Source: an uncultured Collinsella sp.
GTDB lineage: Bacteria; Actinomycetota; Coriobacteriia; Coriobacteriales; Coriobacteriaceae
NCBI GenBank assembly: GCA_900542965.1
Contig: UQPY01000001.1
Location: 1 to 64,000, forward strand
DNA length: 64,000 nt
Direction of reading: 5' to 3'
Both the position numbers and the translations under genes were made by a program. Below, piece by piece: positions 35,870-45,401 of the stretch. Below the pieces are notes generated by a model that saw only the letters and a list, made by a program, of their open reading frames with translations, ran no database searches and was not told the DNA's origin. The first letter of the stretch is position 1. Every line of letters begins with the position of its first letter.

Positions 35870-36952
35870 TTATTTCTCCTCAATAAGCTTGTCGACCTCG
35901 GCCATAAGCGCGTCGACAATTTGATCCTCAGCTACTTTACCAATGATCTGGCCATGCGAAAAGAGCAGGGCCTGACCACGTCCGCAAGCAACGCCCAGGT
36001 CGGCATCAGAAGCCTCACCGGGGCCATTAACGGCACATCCCATGACGGCAATCGAAAGCGGCGCGGCATAGTTCTTAAGCCGCTCGGTTACTTCCTCAGC
36101 GATAGGAATCAGGTTAACCTGGCAGCGGGCGCACGTGGGGCACGAGACAATCTCGGGACCACGGCGACGCAGGCCCAGGGACTGCAGGATACCCCAGGCG
36201 ACCGGCGGCTCCTCGACCGGATCGGCCGTGAGCGACACACGCATGGTGTCACCGATGCCTTCGGAAAGCAAGATACCCAAGCCTACAGAGCTCTTGATGG
36301 TGCCCTGGAGCTTGGTACCCGCCTCCGTCACGCCCAGGTGAAGCGGAACATGCGGTATCTCGCGCGACAGAGCGCGATAGGTATCAAGCGTCGTCTGTAC
36401 GCTATGGGCCTTGGCGGAAAGCACGATGTTGGTAAACCCACGGTCCTCAAAATGCCGCACAAAGCGTTCGCTCGACATCACGAGCTTCTCGGGCTGCGTG
36501 AGGTCGTCGCGCTCGGCGATATCCTGCTCAAGCGAGCCGGCGTTGACGCCGATGCGAATCGCACAGCCCGCAGCGCCGGCAGCGTCGATGACGGCATCGA
36601 CCTTAGCCCAATCGCCGATATTGCCGGGATTGATGCGCAGCTTGGCAGCACCAGCCCCAACGGCACCAATGGCGAGCTTATGGTTAAAGTGGATATCGGC
36701 GACAATCGGCACCGGAGACTCGGCACAGATGGTGCGGAAACCCTCGAGCGCGGCCTCGGTGGGCACACTCACGCGCACGATATCGCAGCCAGCCTGTGCC
36801 AAAGCACGCACTTGCGCAAGCGTTGCCTGGGCATCAGCGGTATCGGTGCAGGTCATGGACTGGACCACCACCGGCGCGCCGCCACCGATCTGCACGCCGC
36901 CCACATGCACGGGACGCGTCAGCTCGCGAGGCAAAGGATGGGATAAAGACAA
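35870..36952 (-). CDS. ispG: 4-hydroxy-3-methylbut-2-enyl-diphosphate synthase
   Basis: A 360-aa 4Fe-4S enzyme of the MEP isoprenoid pathway. N-terminal TIM barrel: VGGVQIGGGAPVVVQSMTCT, VPIVADIHFNHKLA, LRINPGNIGD. C-terminal cluster domain: SCPTCARCQVNL and MGCAVNGPGEA. The start is most likely TTG 36952, eight bases after AGGGGAG; the alternative GTG 36961 has no room for a ribosome-binding site. It follows rseP and dxr, so two MEP enzymes share the operon. Confidence 0.94.
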   Translation of the reverse strand: MSLSHPLPRELTRPVHVGGVQIGGGAPVVVQSMTCTDTADAQATLAQVRALAQAGCDIVRVSVPTEAALEGFRTICAESPVPIVADIHFNHKLAIGAVGAGAAKLRINPGNIGDWAKVDAVIDAAGAAGCAIRIGVNAGSLEQDIAERDDLTQPEKLVMSSERFVRHFEDRGFTNIVLSAKAHSVQTTLDTYRALSREIPHVPLHLGVTEAGTKLQGTIKSSVGLGILLSEGIGDTMRVSLTADPVEEPPVAWGILQSLGLRRRGPEIVSCPTCARCQVNLIPIAEEVTERLKNYAAPLSIAVMGCAVNGPGEASDADLGVACGRGQALLFSHGQIIGKVAEDQIVDALMAEVDKLIEEK

Positions 36953-36965
36953 TCCAACCACTCCC

Positions 36966-38327
36966 CTACAGAATAAATCGAAGGATGTCGGAACGAAGCA
37001 TATAGACAAACAGCAGCGCAAAGAGCGCGATGCCCACATAGCTCACAATCGTCTGGACCTTGAGCGGAAGCTCGCGGCCCGCAATCTTTTGAATGATCTC
37101 AATGACCAGCTTACCGCCATCGAGCGGCGGGATGGGCAGCAGGTTCATAAAGCCAAGCGAGAACGAAATGAGGGCGGCAAACGAAAGGAACGTGGCAGGG
37201 CCGGCAGCAGCAGCCTGTGAGGACATAACGCTAATACCCACGATCGAAGAGGACTGATCGAGAATCTCCATCGTATGCTGCGGCTGGAGAAGGCGCATCA
37301 CGCCCTCCGCTGTCTGCACGACATAGGAGAAGGACAGACGAGCCGACGTGATGGGGTCTAAACGGACCACCTGCGTAGAGGCATACACACCGAGGCGCTC
37401 GTCCTCTTTGAGTGCAACCGTGGTCGAATGCTGCTTGCCGTCACGCTCATACTCGATGGCGATATCGTCCTTACCGGCAGCCTTGCCGATGGCATCGTAT
37501 ACGTCCATCCAGGTAGAGCACGATACTCCGTCGACCGAAAGGATCGCGTCGCCGCCCTCGATTCCCGCCGCGGCGGCAATCGAGCCATCGTCAACCTGGC
37601 CGATCACATTGGTATCCACCGGCACCGTGACACCTGCGATGGAATAGATGCTCATAAGGAGCAAAAAGCCCGTCAGGATATTGACGATAATGCCCGCAAG
37701 CAGCATAAAGGCACGCTTGACAAAGCCCTGGCCCAAATAGGTGTGCGAGCGCTCGCGTGCAAGGAATTCGGCCTCGCCGCACGGCAGCTCCCATACATCG
37801 CCCTCGGCAGTTGAATGTTCGCGATCGAAACGACGGCCGTCAAAGGTGGTGTAACCCGCCGCGTCTCGCGGCAGGGTCTGGTACTTGGTGGGATAGTAAC
37901 TGGGCGAAGGTTTTTCTCCATCTTCATACCAGGGAGCGATGGAGCCCCAGCCCAGCAACAGGGCGCATGCCTCGAGCACATCCTCCTCGGATAGCTCGAG
38001 CTCGGCGGCAAGGTCGGCCACGGCCACGCGACCATGACGATAGATAGCCGCGAGCACGCGATCGGCACACGAGACGTCGGTCGGATCCATACCGCAGATG
38101 GCAGCGTAGCCACCCAGCAGCAGCGGGGTCACGCCAAACTTGGTTCCAATGCGACGCGACGTGTAATGGATGTCAAAGCGGCACGGCAGGCCCAAAAAGA
38201 ACTCGGTCACACGGACACCGCAGACACGCGCCGCCAAAAAGTGGCCGCCCTCGTGCAAAAACACGAGGACGGAAAGCATCAGCAGGCCCCAAAAGACCGA
38301 TGATAGAACGCTCAGAACAGTATCCAT
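36966..38327 (-). CDS. rseP: RseP-type site-2 protease with inserted winged-helix-like domain
   Basis: A 453-aa membrane zinc metalloprotease cleaving substrates within the membrane. The active site is HEGGH (25-29) plus the second metal motif NLLPIPPLDGG near 395. A PDZ-like domain (about 235-310, GIEGGDAILSVDGVS) is present. Between GGYAAICGM (80) and YLGQGFVKRAFMLLAG (197-212) lies an insert of about 115 residues. Its first half (86-135) reads as a small winged-helix domain (DRVLAAIYRHGRVAVADLAA, ELSEEDVLEACALLLGWGSI). I use ATG 38327; TTG 38342 lacks spacing to AAGGA. It lies in the usual cdsA-dxr-rseP-ispG context. Confidence 0.9.
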   Translation of the reverse strand: MDTVLSVLSSVFWGLLMLSVLVFLHEGGHFLAARVCGVRVTEFFLGLPCRFDIHYTSRRIGTKFGVTPLLLGGYAAICGMDPTDVSCADRVLAAIYRHGRVAVADLAAELELSEEDVLEACALLLGWGSIAPWYEDGEKPSPSYYPTKYQTLPRDAAGYTTFDGRRFDREHSTAEGDVWELPCGEAEFLARERSHTYLGQGFVKRAFMLLAGIIVNILTGFLLLMSIYSIAGVTVPVDTNVIGQVDDGSIAAAAGIEGGDAILSVDGVSCSTWMDVYDAIGKAAGKDDIAIEYERDGKQHSTTVALKEDERLGVYASTQVVRLDPITSARLSFSYVVQTAEGVMRLLQPQHTMEILDQSSSIVGISVMSSQAAAAGPATFLSFAALISFSLGFMNLLPIPPLDGGKLVIEIIQKIAGRELPLKVQTIVSYVGIALFALLFVYMLRSDILRFIL

Positions 38328-38352
38328 AAAACGAAAAAGCAATCCTTATGGG

Positions 38353-39540
38353 TTAGGAACGGGTTGCGGCGAGTACCTGCGCAGCCTTTTCACGCGCCCA
38401 CGCATCGATGTCGCGAAGCTGCTCAAACGAATCGACCGCCTGCATATCGTGGGCATCCATGCAGGATTCCACAATGCGATCGATATCGGTAAAGCTGCAG
38501 TCGTCGTGCAGGAAGGCATCGACGGCGACCTCGTTGGCGGCATTGAGCACGCACGGCATGGTGCCACCCGTCTTGCCGGCACGCTCGGCCAGTGCCAGAC
38601 AGCGGAAGGTATCCATGTCGGCAGCATCAAACGTGAGCTGCCCCAGCTCGCGGAAATCGATACGAGGCGCCGGGGTATCCCAACGCTCGGGATACGAGAA
38701 CGCGAACTGGATGGGAATACGCATGTCGGAAGCACCGAGATGCGCCATCACGGAACCGTCGGCGAACTCGACCATAGAGTGAATCTTGGACTGACGCTGC
38801 ACGACCACGTTAATGAAATCGAGGTCGCAGTTAAACAGATGCATGGCCTCAATGCGCTCCAGGCCCTTGTTCATGAGGGTGGCGGAGTCAATGGTGATCT
38901 TGGCACCCATGGCCCACGTGGGATGCGCGAGGGCATCGGCACGCGTCACGCGATCGAGCTCGTCGCGCGTGCGGCCAAAGAACGGACCACCCGAGCAGGT
39001 GAGCCAAATACAATGAGCCTCGCGCGGGTTCTCCCCCAGATAGCACTGGTAAATGGCGGAGTGCTCAGAGTCGACTGGAATAAGCTGGCCCGGTTGCGCC
39101 AACGGCATAAGCAAGTCGCCACCGACGACGAGGGACTCCTTGTTGGCAAGGGCAAGGCGCTTATTCGAGGTCAAGGCCGCATGGCTCGCCTCGAGACCGG
39201 CGGCGCCCACAATAGCGACAAGCACGCAGTCGACATCGTCGCGACACGCGAGCTCGCAAACCGCCTGCGCGCCAACGCCGAGCTTCGTTCCCTCGGGCAA
39301 CTCCTGCAGCACGGCGTCATCGCCATGATCGACATCGGCCACGGCAACCGCCGGAACCGAGAACTCGCGGGCAGCGGCAACGAGCTCGGAGGTACTGGAG
39401 TTAACGGACAGCGCCGTCACCTGCAGGCGATCGGCATGCTGGCGGCACACATCGAGCGCCTGGGTGCCGATAGAGCCCGTACAACCCAAGATGGCAACGC
39501 GAAGGCGTCCATCGGGGCCATACGTCGTCTGGAAGGACAT
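38353..39540 (-). CDS. dxr: 1-deoxy-D-xylulose 5-phosphate reductoisomerase
   Basis: A 395-aa NADPH enzyme, second step of the MEP pathway. NADPH fold GCTGSIGTQALDV at residues 14-26, the NKESLVVGG loop, the DSEHSAIYQCY metal and substrate site, and GGPFFGRTRDEL. It overlaps the cdsA stop as TAATG. Together with ispG it ties isoprenoid supply to uppS in the same operon. Confidence 0.96.
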   Translation of the reverse strand: MSFQTTYGPDGRLRVAILGCTGSIGTQALDVCRQHADRLQVTALSVNSSTSELVAAAREFSVPAVAVADVDHGDDAVLQELPEGTKLGVGAQAVCELACRDDVDCVLVAIVGAAGLEASHAALTSNKRLALANKESLVVGGDLLMPLAQPGQLIPVDSEHSAIYQCYLGENPREAHCIWLTCSGGPFFGRTRDELDRVTRADALAHPTWAMGAKITIDSATLMNKGLERIEAMHLFNCDLDFINVVVQRQSKIHSMVEFADGSVMAHLGASDMRIPIQFAFSYPERWDTPAPRIDFRELGQLTFDAADMDTFRCLALAERAGKTGGTMPCVLNAANEVAVDAFLHDDCSFTDIDRIVESCMDAHDMQAVDSFEQLRDIDAWAREKAAQVLAATRS

Positions 39541-40439
39541 TACAGCACGCCTCCGATCATCAGCAACAGCTGCGCGGTGATGCAGCCGAAGATAAGCGAG
39601 TCGCTACGATCGAGCATGCCGCCGTGGCCCGGGATAAGGTTGCCGGAATCCTTGACGCCCACACCGCGCTTGATGCGCGACTCGATAAGGTCGCCGATAA
39701 CGCCCAGAATGGACACGACCACGCCGCACAGCAGCGCATAGGGCAGGCTGAGCTTGTAGAAATGCGTCGCCCACAGGATGAGCCAAATCAAAACCGAGCC
39801 CAGGATGCCGCCGGCAAACCCCTCCCAGCTCTTTTTGGGAGAGATCTTGGGAACCATCTTGTGCTTGCCGATACGGCTGCCCACGATGTAGGCAAACGAA
39901 TCGGAGACCCAAAGGGACGCGCAAACGCCCACTGAAAGCAGGGCACCGGCAAAACCGGGCACGGCATCGCGCAGCAGCACGATAGCCGACAGCATAAAGC
40001 CAGTGTAGATGGGGCCCATGAGCGTCACGGCCACATCAGAGATGCGGGTACGCGGCGACCAGACATACCAAATGCCCACAGCGAGCATCAGGGCAAAAAG
40101 CAGGGCATTCAGCAACATCGAATCGCCCAACGCCGACAGCGGAAAGAGTACGGCGGCAGCGATACCCATGCGCTCGTTAGCCATCTTGCCATCGAGCCTT
40201 GTCATACGGAAAAACTCATAGCAGCACAGACCGCTCATGACAGAAACAAAGATGGCCGTGGGCACGATACCCAAAACCAGGCACAGGATAAAGACAACGG
40301 CATAAACGATACCGGCGGCGGCACGGGTAATAAAGCCCGCAAGCCACGAACCGGTGCCATTCTTCGCTGCGGGCGCTCCCGCAGTGACAGCCTTGCGCTC
40401 AGATGTCTTGGGAGCAGTTGCCTTGGGACGATCGGACAC
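39540..40439 (-). CDS. cdsA: Phosphatidate cytidylyltransferase
   Basis: A 299-aa integral membrane enzyme making CDP-diacylglycerol for phospholipids. About seven hydrophobic segments are visible from residue 40 on, and the family signature ends VKDSGNLIPGHGGMLDRSDS. The first ~35 residues are a hydrophilic Ala/Lys-rich tail. GTG 40439 is the start, two bases from the uppS stop. Confidence 0.95.
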   Translation of the reverse strand: MSDRPKATAPKTSERKAVTAGAPAAKNGTGSWLAGFITRAAAGIVYAVVFILCLVLGIVPTAIFVSVMSGLCCYEFFRMTRLDGKMANERMGIAAAVLFPLSALGDSMLLNALLFALMLAVGIWYVWSPRTRISDVAVTLMGPIYTGFMLSAIVLLRDAVPGFAGALLSVGVCASLWVSDSFAYIVGSRIGKHKMVPKISPKKSWEGFAGGILGSVLIWLILWATHFYKLSLPYALLCGVVVSILGVIGDLIESRIKRGVGVKDSGNLIPGHGGMLDRSDSLIFGCITAQLLLMIGGVL

Positions 40440-40441
40440 GA

Positions 40442-41236
40442 TTAAGCCTCCTCGGTCTTGCTCAGACCACCAAACCTACGGTCACGGCCCTGATAGGCCA
40501 AAATGGCGTCGACAAGGCCCCAACGATCAAAGTCGGGCCAATAGGTATCGGTGACGTAGAACTCGGAATAAGCCACCTGCCACAGCAGATAGTTCGAAAG
40601 GCGCAGCTCACCAGAGGTGCGAATCACAAGCTCAGGATCGGGAAGACCGGCGGTATAGAGGTGGGAAGCCACCGTATCGTCATCAATTGCAGCGGGATCG
40701 ATCTTACCGGCGGCAGCGTCGAGTGCGATCTGACGGGCGGCGCGGGTGATCTCGGCACGGGCGCCATAGTTAACGGCCAGCGCCAGCGTCATGCCAGTAT
40801 GGTCAGCGCACTCGGCAAGACCACGTTCAAAGACGTCACGCGTCTTTTTGGGCAGTGCGGAAATGTCACCCAAAAAGACAACACGCACGTTCTCACGCTT
40901 GAGCAGGGGCAACTCATCGACAAATGTCTTGGCAAAGAGGTGCATCAAGACGTTGACCTCGTGCTGCGGGCGATTCCAGTTTTCGGTAGAAAACGCGTAG
41001 GCCGAAAGCACGTCGACGCCCAAGCGCACGCAGGCGGTAATGATCTCGCGCAGGGAGACGATGCCGGCCTTATGGCCCTCGGTGCGGGCAAGACCGCGTG
41101 ACGTGGCCCAACGACCGTTGCCATCCATGATGCACGAGATATGGTGCGGAATGTTATTGAGGTCAAGGTCGGAAAAACCGACGCCCGCAGGGGCGTCGGC
41201 AAAGTACTCGACCAGTTTATGCTCGTCGTATTGCAC
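40442..41236 (-). CDS. uppS: Isoprenyl transferase (undecaprenyl diphosphate synthase)
   Basis: A 264-aa cis-prenyltransferase making the C55 carrier for peptidoglycan. MDGNGRWA at 37-44 carries the catalytic Asp, with AFSTENWNRP and ELVIRTSGELRLSNYLLWQ downstream, both family hallmarks. GTG 41236 follows GGAG within the frr stop region. Together with dgkA and the MEP genes here it supplies lipid carrier. Confidence 0.95.
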   Translation of the reverse strand: MQYDEHKLVEYFADAPAGVGFSDLDLNNIPHHISCIMDGNGRWATSRGLARTEGHKAGIVSLREIITACVRLGVDVLSAYAFSTENWNRPQHEVNVLMHLFAKTFVDELPLLKRENVRVVFLGDISALPKKTRDVFERGLAECADHTGMTLALAVNYGARAEITRAARQIALDAAAGKIDPAAIDDDTVASHLYTAGLPDPELVIRTSGELRLSNYLLWQVAYSEFYVTDTYWPDFDRWGLVDAILAYQGRDRRFGGLSKTEEA

Positions 41237-41237
41237 C

Positions 41238-41774
41238 TTAGATCTCCATGACCTCGGCTTCTTTTTCCTTCAGAAGCTCCTCGACCTTGGCAACATACTC
41301 GTCGGTATGCTTCTGGACCTTGGCCTGCTCGCGGCGGACATCGTCCTCGGTGAGCTCCTCGTCGCGCTCGAGCTTGTTGTTAAAGTCGCGACGGATGTTG
41401 CGGATGGAGACCTTGGCCTGCTCGGCGTACTCGCGGCACTCCTTGACGAGCTCGCGACGACGCTCCTCCGTGGGAGCCGGGAAAGGCAGACGCACGACGG
41501 TGCCATCGGAGTTAGGGGTAATGCCCAGGTCGGAGGCGCCGATGGCCTTGACGATAGCATTGATGAGCGCCTTGTCCCACGGCTCGATGAGCAGCATGTG
41601 GGCCTCGGGGGTCTTGACGGCGGCAACCTGCGTGACCGGCGTGGGAACACCGTAATAATCGACGGTGATGTCGGACAGAATGTTGGCATTGGCGCGGCCG
41701 GTACGAACCTTGGAGAAGTTATGCTTGAGGGACTCGAGCGACTTGTCCATATGGGCGGTGATGTTCTCTGCCAT
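41238..41774 (-). CDS. frr: Ribosome recycling factor
   Basis: A 178-aa tRNA-shaped factor that with EF-G splits post-termination ribosomes. It shows KVRTGRANANIL, YYGVPTPVTQVAA, IEPWDKALINAIVKAI, LPFPAPTEERRRELVK and the final three-helix bundle. Standard length is about 185. It sits between pyrH and uppS as in most bacteria. Confidence 0.97.
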   Translation of the reverse strand: MAENITAHMDKSLESLKHNFSKVRTGRANANILSDITVDYYGVPTPVTQVAAVKTPEAHMLLIEPWDKALINAIVKAIGASDLGITPNSDGTVVRLPFPAPTEERRRELVKECREYAEQAKVSIRNIRRDFNNKLERDEELTEDDVRREQAKVQKHTDEYVAKVEELLKEKEAEVMEI

Positions 41775-41776
41775 GC

Positions 41777-42499
41777 TTAATCCTCCTGATAGACGAGCGT
41801 GCCGACGGGCTCACCCGAAAGCGCGCGCTTGACGGTGTCCTCGCCATCGATGTTGAGGACCAAAATCGGCATACGGTTGTCCTGGCACAGTGCCGTAGCC
41901 GTGGAATCCATAACCTGCAGACCGCGGACGAGAACCTCGTGATAGGTAATCTTGTCAAAACGGACGGCATCAGCGCACTTGACGGGATCCTTATCGTAGA
42001 TGCCGTCAACCTTGGTGGCTTTAATCAGAATCTCGGCGCCGATCTCACACGCACGAAGAGCCGCGGCGGTGTCGGTCGTAAAGTACGGATTGCCCGAACC
42101 GGCGGCAAAAATAACGACGTTGCCCTTGGAAAGGTGGTTGATGGCGCGACGGCGAATATAGGGCTCGCAGATCTCGTTCATCTGGATAGCGCTCATCACG
42201 CGGCAGGGAACATCATTATGCTCGAAGGCATCCTGCAGGGCGAGCGCGTTCATAACGGTTGCCAGCATGCCCATGTAGTCGGCCTGAGCACGCTCCATGC
42301 CACCGGCAGCGCCGGCCATGCCGCGGAAAATATTGCCGCCGCCGACAACGACGCCGACCTCATGACCAACGGCGAGCAGCTCCTTGACCTGCTTGGCAAG
42401 ATGGTCGGTAACCTTGGGGTCGATGCCATATTGGCCGTCGCCCATCAGTGCTTCGCCAGAAAGCTTAAGAAGCACGCGTTTATATCGGATGTCGGACAA
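41777..42499 (-). CDS. pyrH: UMP kinase
   Basis: A 240-aa amino-acid-kinase-fold enzyme phosphorylating UMP to UDP, typically allosteric to GTP and [15 protein letters not shown] at residues 9-20, [12 protein letters not shown] near 52, [20 protein letters not shown] and the Lys in [14 protein letters not shown] are present. It follows the tsf terminator by about 60 bases and may have read-through transcription. Confidence 0.97.
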   Translation of the reverse strand: MSDIRYKRVLLKLSGEALMGDGQYGIDPKVTDHLAKQVKELLAVGHEVGVVVGGGNIFRGMAGAAGGMERAQADYMGMLATVMNALALQDAFEHNDVPCRVMSAIQMNEICEPYIRRRAINHLSKGNVVIFAAGSGNPYFTTDTAAALRACEIGAEILIKATKVDGIYDKDPVKCADAVRFDKITYHEVLVRGLQVMDSTATALCQDNRMPILVLNIDGEDTVKRALSGEPVGTLVYQED

Positions 42500-42559
42500 A
42501 GCGATCCTCCTTTAGATTGAACTCTCAACATTCTATCAAAGGCTCTAAGAAGAGCCATG

Positions 42560-42594
42560 AAAAAGCAGGCTGTGAGTAAAACCCACAGCCTGCT
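42560..42594 (-). terminator. Terminator after tsf
   Basis: AGCAGGCTGTG (42564-42574) and CACAGCCTGCT (42584-42594) are perfect complements, followed on the minus strand by TTTTT. A second small stem GGCTCT/AGAGCC lies at 42541-42556. It separates rpsB-tsf from pyrH onward. Confidence 0.88.
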
Positions 42595-42617
42595 CATTAC
42601 CAGCTACAAGAGCTTAT

Positions 42618-43487
42618 TTACTCGCCACGGACCAGACGGTCAAAGGCAACGACGGTAATGGTGTCGCCGAGCTCCTTGGAGACCTGCTCAGCGTACTTCT
42701 TGATAGTGAGGGAGCTGTCCTTGATGAACTCCTGCTCGGTGAGCACGGACTGCTTGTAGAACTTCTCCAGACGGCCGACAGCCATCTTCTCCTGAATGGC
42801 CTCGGGCTTGCCGGACTCGGCAGCCTGAGCCATGTAGATCTGCTTCTCGTGCTCGACGGTCTCGGCCGGAACCTGATCGCGGGTAGCGCAGATCGGGGCG
42901 ACGGCGGCAACCTGAAGGGCAACGTCGTGAGCGAAGGTCTTGAAGGACTCAGCCTGAGCGGTCTCGGCCTTCTCGAAAGCAAACTCGACGAGGACGCCGA
43001 TCTTACCACCCATGTGGATGTAAGAAGCAAGCGCGCCGTTCTCAGCCTTGCGGGCAGCGAAGCGGGAGATCTTCATGTTCTCGCCCATGATGTGAATCAT
43101 CTCGGTGAGCTCGGAGGAAACAGTCTCCTCGCCCATCGGCTTCTCGAGCAGAGCGTCGACGTCAGCAGGCTCGGTGGTAGCGACAACCTCAGCGACCTTG
43201 GAAGCAAAGCCGGTGAACTTGGCGTTGGAGCCAACGAAGTCGGTCTCGCAGGAGAGCTCGAGCAGAGCGCCGGTCTTGCCATCCTCGGAGACGAACGCGG
43301 CGACAGCGCCCTCGTTGGTCTCACGGCCAGCCTTCTTGGCAGCCTTGGCGAGGCCATTTTTGCGCAGAACGTCGACAGCAGCGTCCATGTCGCCGTCAGC
43401 CTCAACGAGAGCCTTCTTGCACTCCATCATCGGGGAGTCGGTCATCTCGCGGAGCTGCTTGACCATAGCGGCGGTAATCTGGGCCAT
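42618..43487 (-). CDS. tsf: Elongation factor Ts
   Basis: A 289-aa guanine-nucleotide exchange factor for EF-Tu. The N-terminal UBA-like domain has VKQLREMTDSPMMECKKAL, then the core with LLELSCETDFVGSN (usual form EVNCETDFVA) and later VALQVAA. ATG 43487 follows AAAGGAA. It lies 45 bases downstream of rpsB. Confidence 0.97.
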   Translation of the reverse strand: MAQITAAMVKQLREMTDSPMMECKKALVEADGDMDAAVDVLRKNGLAKAAKKAGRETNEGAVAAFVSEDGKTGALLELSCETDFVGSNAKFTGFASKVAEVVATTEPADVDALLEKPMGEETVSSELTEMIHIMGENMKISRFAARKAENGALASYIHMGGKIGVLVEFAFEKAETAQAESFKTFAHDVALQVAAVAPICATRDQVPAETVEHEKQIYMAQAAESGKPEAIQEKMAVGRLEKFYKQSVLTEQEFIKDSSLTIKKYAEQVSKELGDTITVVAFDRLVRGE

Positions 43488-43532
43488 TGTGGTTCCTTTC
43501 AAAGAGATGAAAAAGAATTAACTAAGACTGAT

Positions 43533-44261
43533 TTACTCGGCCTTGGGCTCAGCGGCCATCTCGGCCTCGGAGACCTGCTCCTTGCCGGAGCCAGCGAGGC
43601 AGGCGTCAGCCATGAGCTCGCACATAAGGGTGACAGCGGAGATAGCGTCATCGTTGCAGGGGATGCCGTACTCGACCTCGTCGGGATCGGAGTTGGTGTC
43701 GATCAGAGCGACGACGGGGATGTTCAGGCGCTGAGCCTCCTTGATGGCGTTCTCCTCGCGCTTGGTGTCGATGACGAAGAGAGCCTGGGGCAGACCCTTC
43801 ATGTCGCGAGCGCCACCGAGGTTGGTCTGGAGCTTGGTGAGCTCCTTGCCGAGAACAGCCTGCTCCTTCTTGGGCAGAACAGCCATGCGGCCGTCCTCGA
43901 CCATGGCCTCGAGCTCCTCCATGCGGTTGATGCGGGAGCGGATGGTGACAAAGTTGGTCAGCATACCGCCGAGCCAACGCTGGTTGATGTAGGGCATGTT
44001 GGCGCGCTCAGCAGCGTTCTTGACGGCCTCCTGAGCCTGCTTCTTGGTGCCGACGAACAGCACGTTGCCACCCTTGGCGACGTTCTTGACGAAGGTGTAG
44101 GCCTGGTCGGCGTCGAGGATGGTCTGCTTGAGGTCGAGGATGTAGATGCCGTTGCGCTCACCGAAGATGAACGGCTTCATCTTAGGGTTCCAGCGACGGG
44201 TCTGGTGACCGAAGTGGCAGCCGGCCTCGAGCAGGGTGCGGATATTAATCTTGGTAGCCAT
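43533..44261 (-). CDS. rpsB: 30S ribosomal protein S2
   Basis: A 242-aa small-subunit protein. [19 protein letters not shown] is the family start signature, with [25 protein letters not shown] and [18 protein letters not shown] present. The C-terminus ends in a short Glu-rich tail. ATG 44261 follows AGGAGG. A 135-base leader and strong promoter lie upstream. Confidence 0.97.
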   Translation of the reverse strand: MATKINIRTLLEAGCHFGHQTRRWNPKMKPFIFGERNGIYILDLKQTILDADQAYTFVKNVAKGGNVLFVGTKKQAQEAVKNAAERANMPYINQRWLGGMLTNFVTIRSRINRMEELEAMVEDGRMAVLPKKEQAVLGKELTKLQTNLGGARDMKGLPQALFVIDTKREENAIKEAQRLNIPVVALIDTNSDPDEVEYGIPCNDDAISAVTLMCELMADACLAGSGKEQVSEAEMAAEPKAE

Positions 44262-44396
44262 GTTAAACCTCCTGTGGTTTGCCTCCGCGCGGGGTCATCC
44301 TCCAAAACCAACCCGGACATGTGCTACCAAAGCCCGGGCACCACGGTATGAAGTAGCCGCGCGTGCGTGATAAAAACATGTTGCCGTGAAGCAACC
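44262..44396 (-). promoter_or_regulatory. Long structured rpsB leader
   Basis: From the predicted start point to the S2 ATG is about 135 bases. It can form GUUGC-UUCACG-GCAAC and a GCCCGGGC...GUCCGGG stem. S2 represses its own operon in other phyla; no match to a known leader is claimed here. Confidence 0.4.
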
Positions 44397-44402
44397 CGAT
44401 GA

Positions 44403-44431
44403 ATGATAGCAGGAATGCTTCTTCCTGCCAA
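44403..44431 (-). promoter_or_regulatory. rpsB operon promoter
   Basis: On the minus strand TTGGCA (44431-44426), 17-bp spacer, TATCAT (44408-44403) with an extended TGC. A GCAGGA/TCCTGC inverted repeat overlaps the spacer and could end upstream transcripts or bind a regulator. Confidence 0.7.
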
Positions 44432-44480
44432 CCCGCAATCAAAACCACACACCTCGGTGCGGCGCGGGACGTCCCAACCA

Positions 44481-45401
44481 CTATTCGCCGCGGGGATGGG
44501 CTTGAGCCACGGCACGTTTGAGCCGATCGGGTGTGAGATGTGTGTAAATCTGCGTCGTGGACAGGCTCGCATGGCCCAGCAGCTCTTGAACCGAGCGCAG
44601 GTCCGCACCGCCCTCGAGCAAGTCGGTCGCAAAGGTATGGCGCATCGCATGCGGGGCGATGTCGGCCGGAATGCCGGCGAGCGTCGCCAGCGTATGGAAC
44701 CGCCGCCTGAGCATGGCGGCACTCATGCGATTGCCGCGCGCCGATATAAGCAGCGGATGCGGCCCGGTAGCGGGGTCACGGCGCTTTGCCTGAGCGAGCA
44801 ACTCCGGCCTCCCCTCCTCAATATAGAGACGCGTCGCCTCGAGTGCGCGACGATACAGAGGGACAATACGTTCTTTGCTCCCCTTGCCCCAAAGTCGCAG
44901 CGTTCGCTCGGACCAACCAATAGACTCCACGTTGAGCGCCGCGAGCTCCGAGATTCGCGCGCCGGAGGCATAGAGCAACTCAAGCATCGCCGCATCGCGC
45001 AGTCCCGCGGGCGTCGAGGTATCAGGCGTCTTGAGCAGCGCCTCAACCTGCTGGGTCGTAAGGACGCCCGGCAGGTCACGTGGCAGCTTGGGCGATGCGA
45101 TCGCCGAGACCGCATCGCCCTCGACAATCCCCTCGGCAGCCATCCAGCGATAGAGAGATCGAATAGCCGACAGGTGCGCCGCAAGCGTTCGGGGAGCCAC
45201 CTGCTCACGCGAAAGCTCGGCAAGATAGCGACGAATGGTGCGCACGTCGGCAGCGAAAGCATCAATATTCTCGCGCTCGCACCAGACAGCAAAGCGCTCC
45301 AGCCTCGAGCCATAGGCCGTCACCGTGTTGGGAGAAAGTCCCTCAACACGTGCGATATAGGCGATAAACGAGTCGACGGTGTCGTACAGGTCAAAGGCTA
45401 T
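44481..45401 (-). CDS. xerC: Tyrosine recombinase XerC, probably starting at AUA
   Basis: A tyrosine recombinase resolving chromosome dimers at dif. Catalytic residues are all present: Arg in GARISEL, Lys in GKGSKER, HAMRH, GHAS, and Tyr in STTQIYTHLT. The first conventional start, GTG 45323, would cut the core-binding domain. Codons upstream stay open and read FIAYIARVEGLSPNTV, the normal XerC N-terminus, yet contain no ATG, GTG or TTG before the stop at 45447. ATA 45401 lies nine bases after GGAGG and overlaps the trmFO stop (ATAG), like the ATGA overlaps elsewhere. With it the protein is 306 aa, the family norm; with GTG it is 280. Confidence 0.8.
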   Translation of the reverse strand: MAFDLYDTVDSFIAYIARVEGLSPNTVTAYGSRLERFAVWCERENIDAFAADVRTIRRYLAELSREQVAPRTLAAHLSAIRSLYRWMAAEGIVEGDAVSAIASPKLPRDLPGVLTTQQVEALLKTPDTSTPAGLRDAAMLELLYASGARISELAALNVESIGWSERTLRLWGKGSKERIVPLYRRALEATRLYIEEGRPELLAQAKRRDPATGPHPLLISARGNRMSAAMLRRRFHTLATLAGIPADIAPHAMRHTFATDLLEGGADLRSVQELLGHASLSTTQIYTHLTPDRLKRAVAQAHPRGE

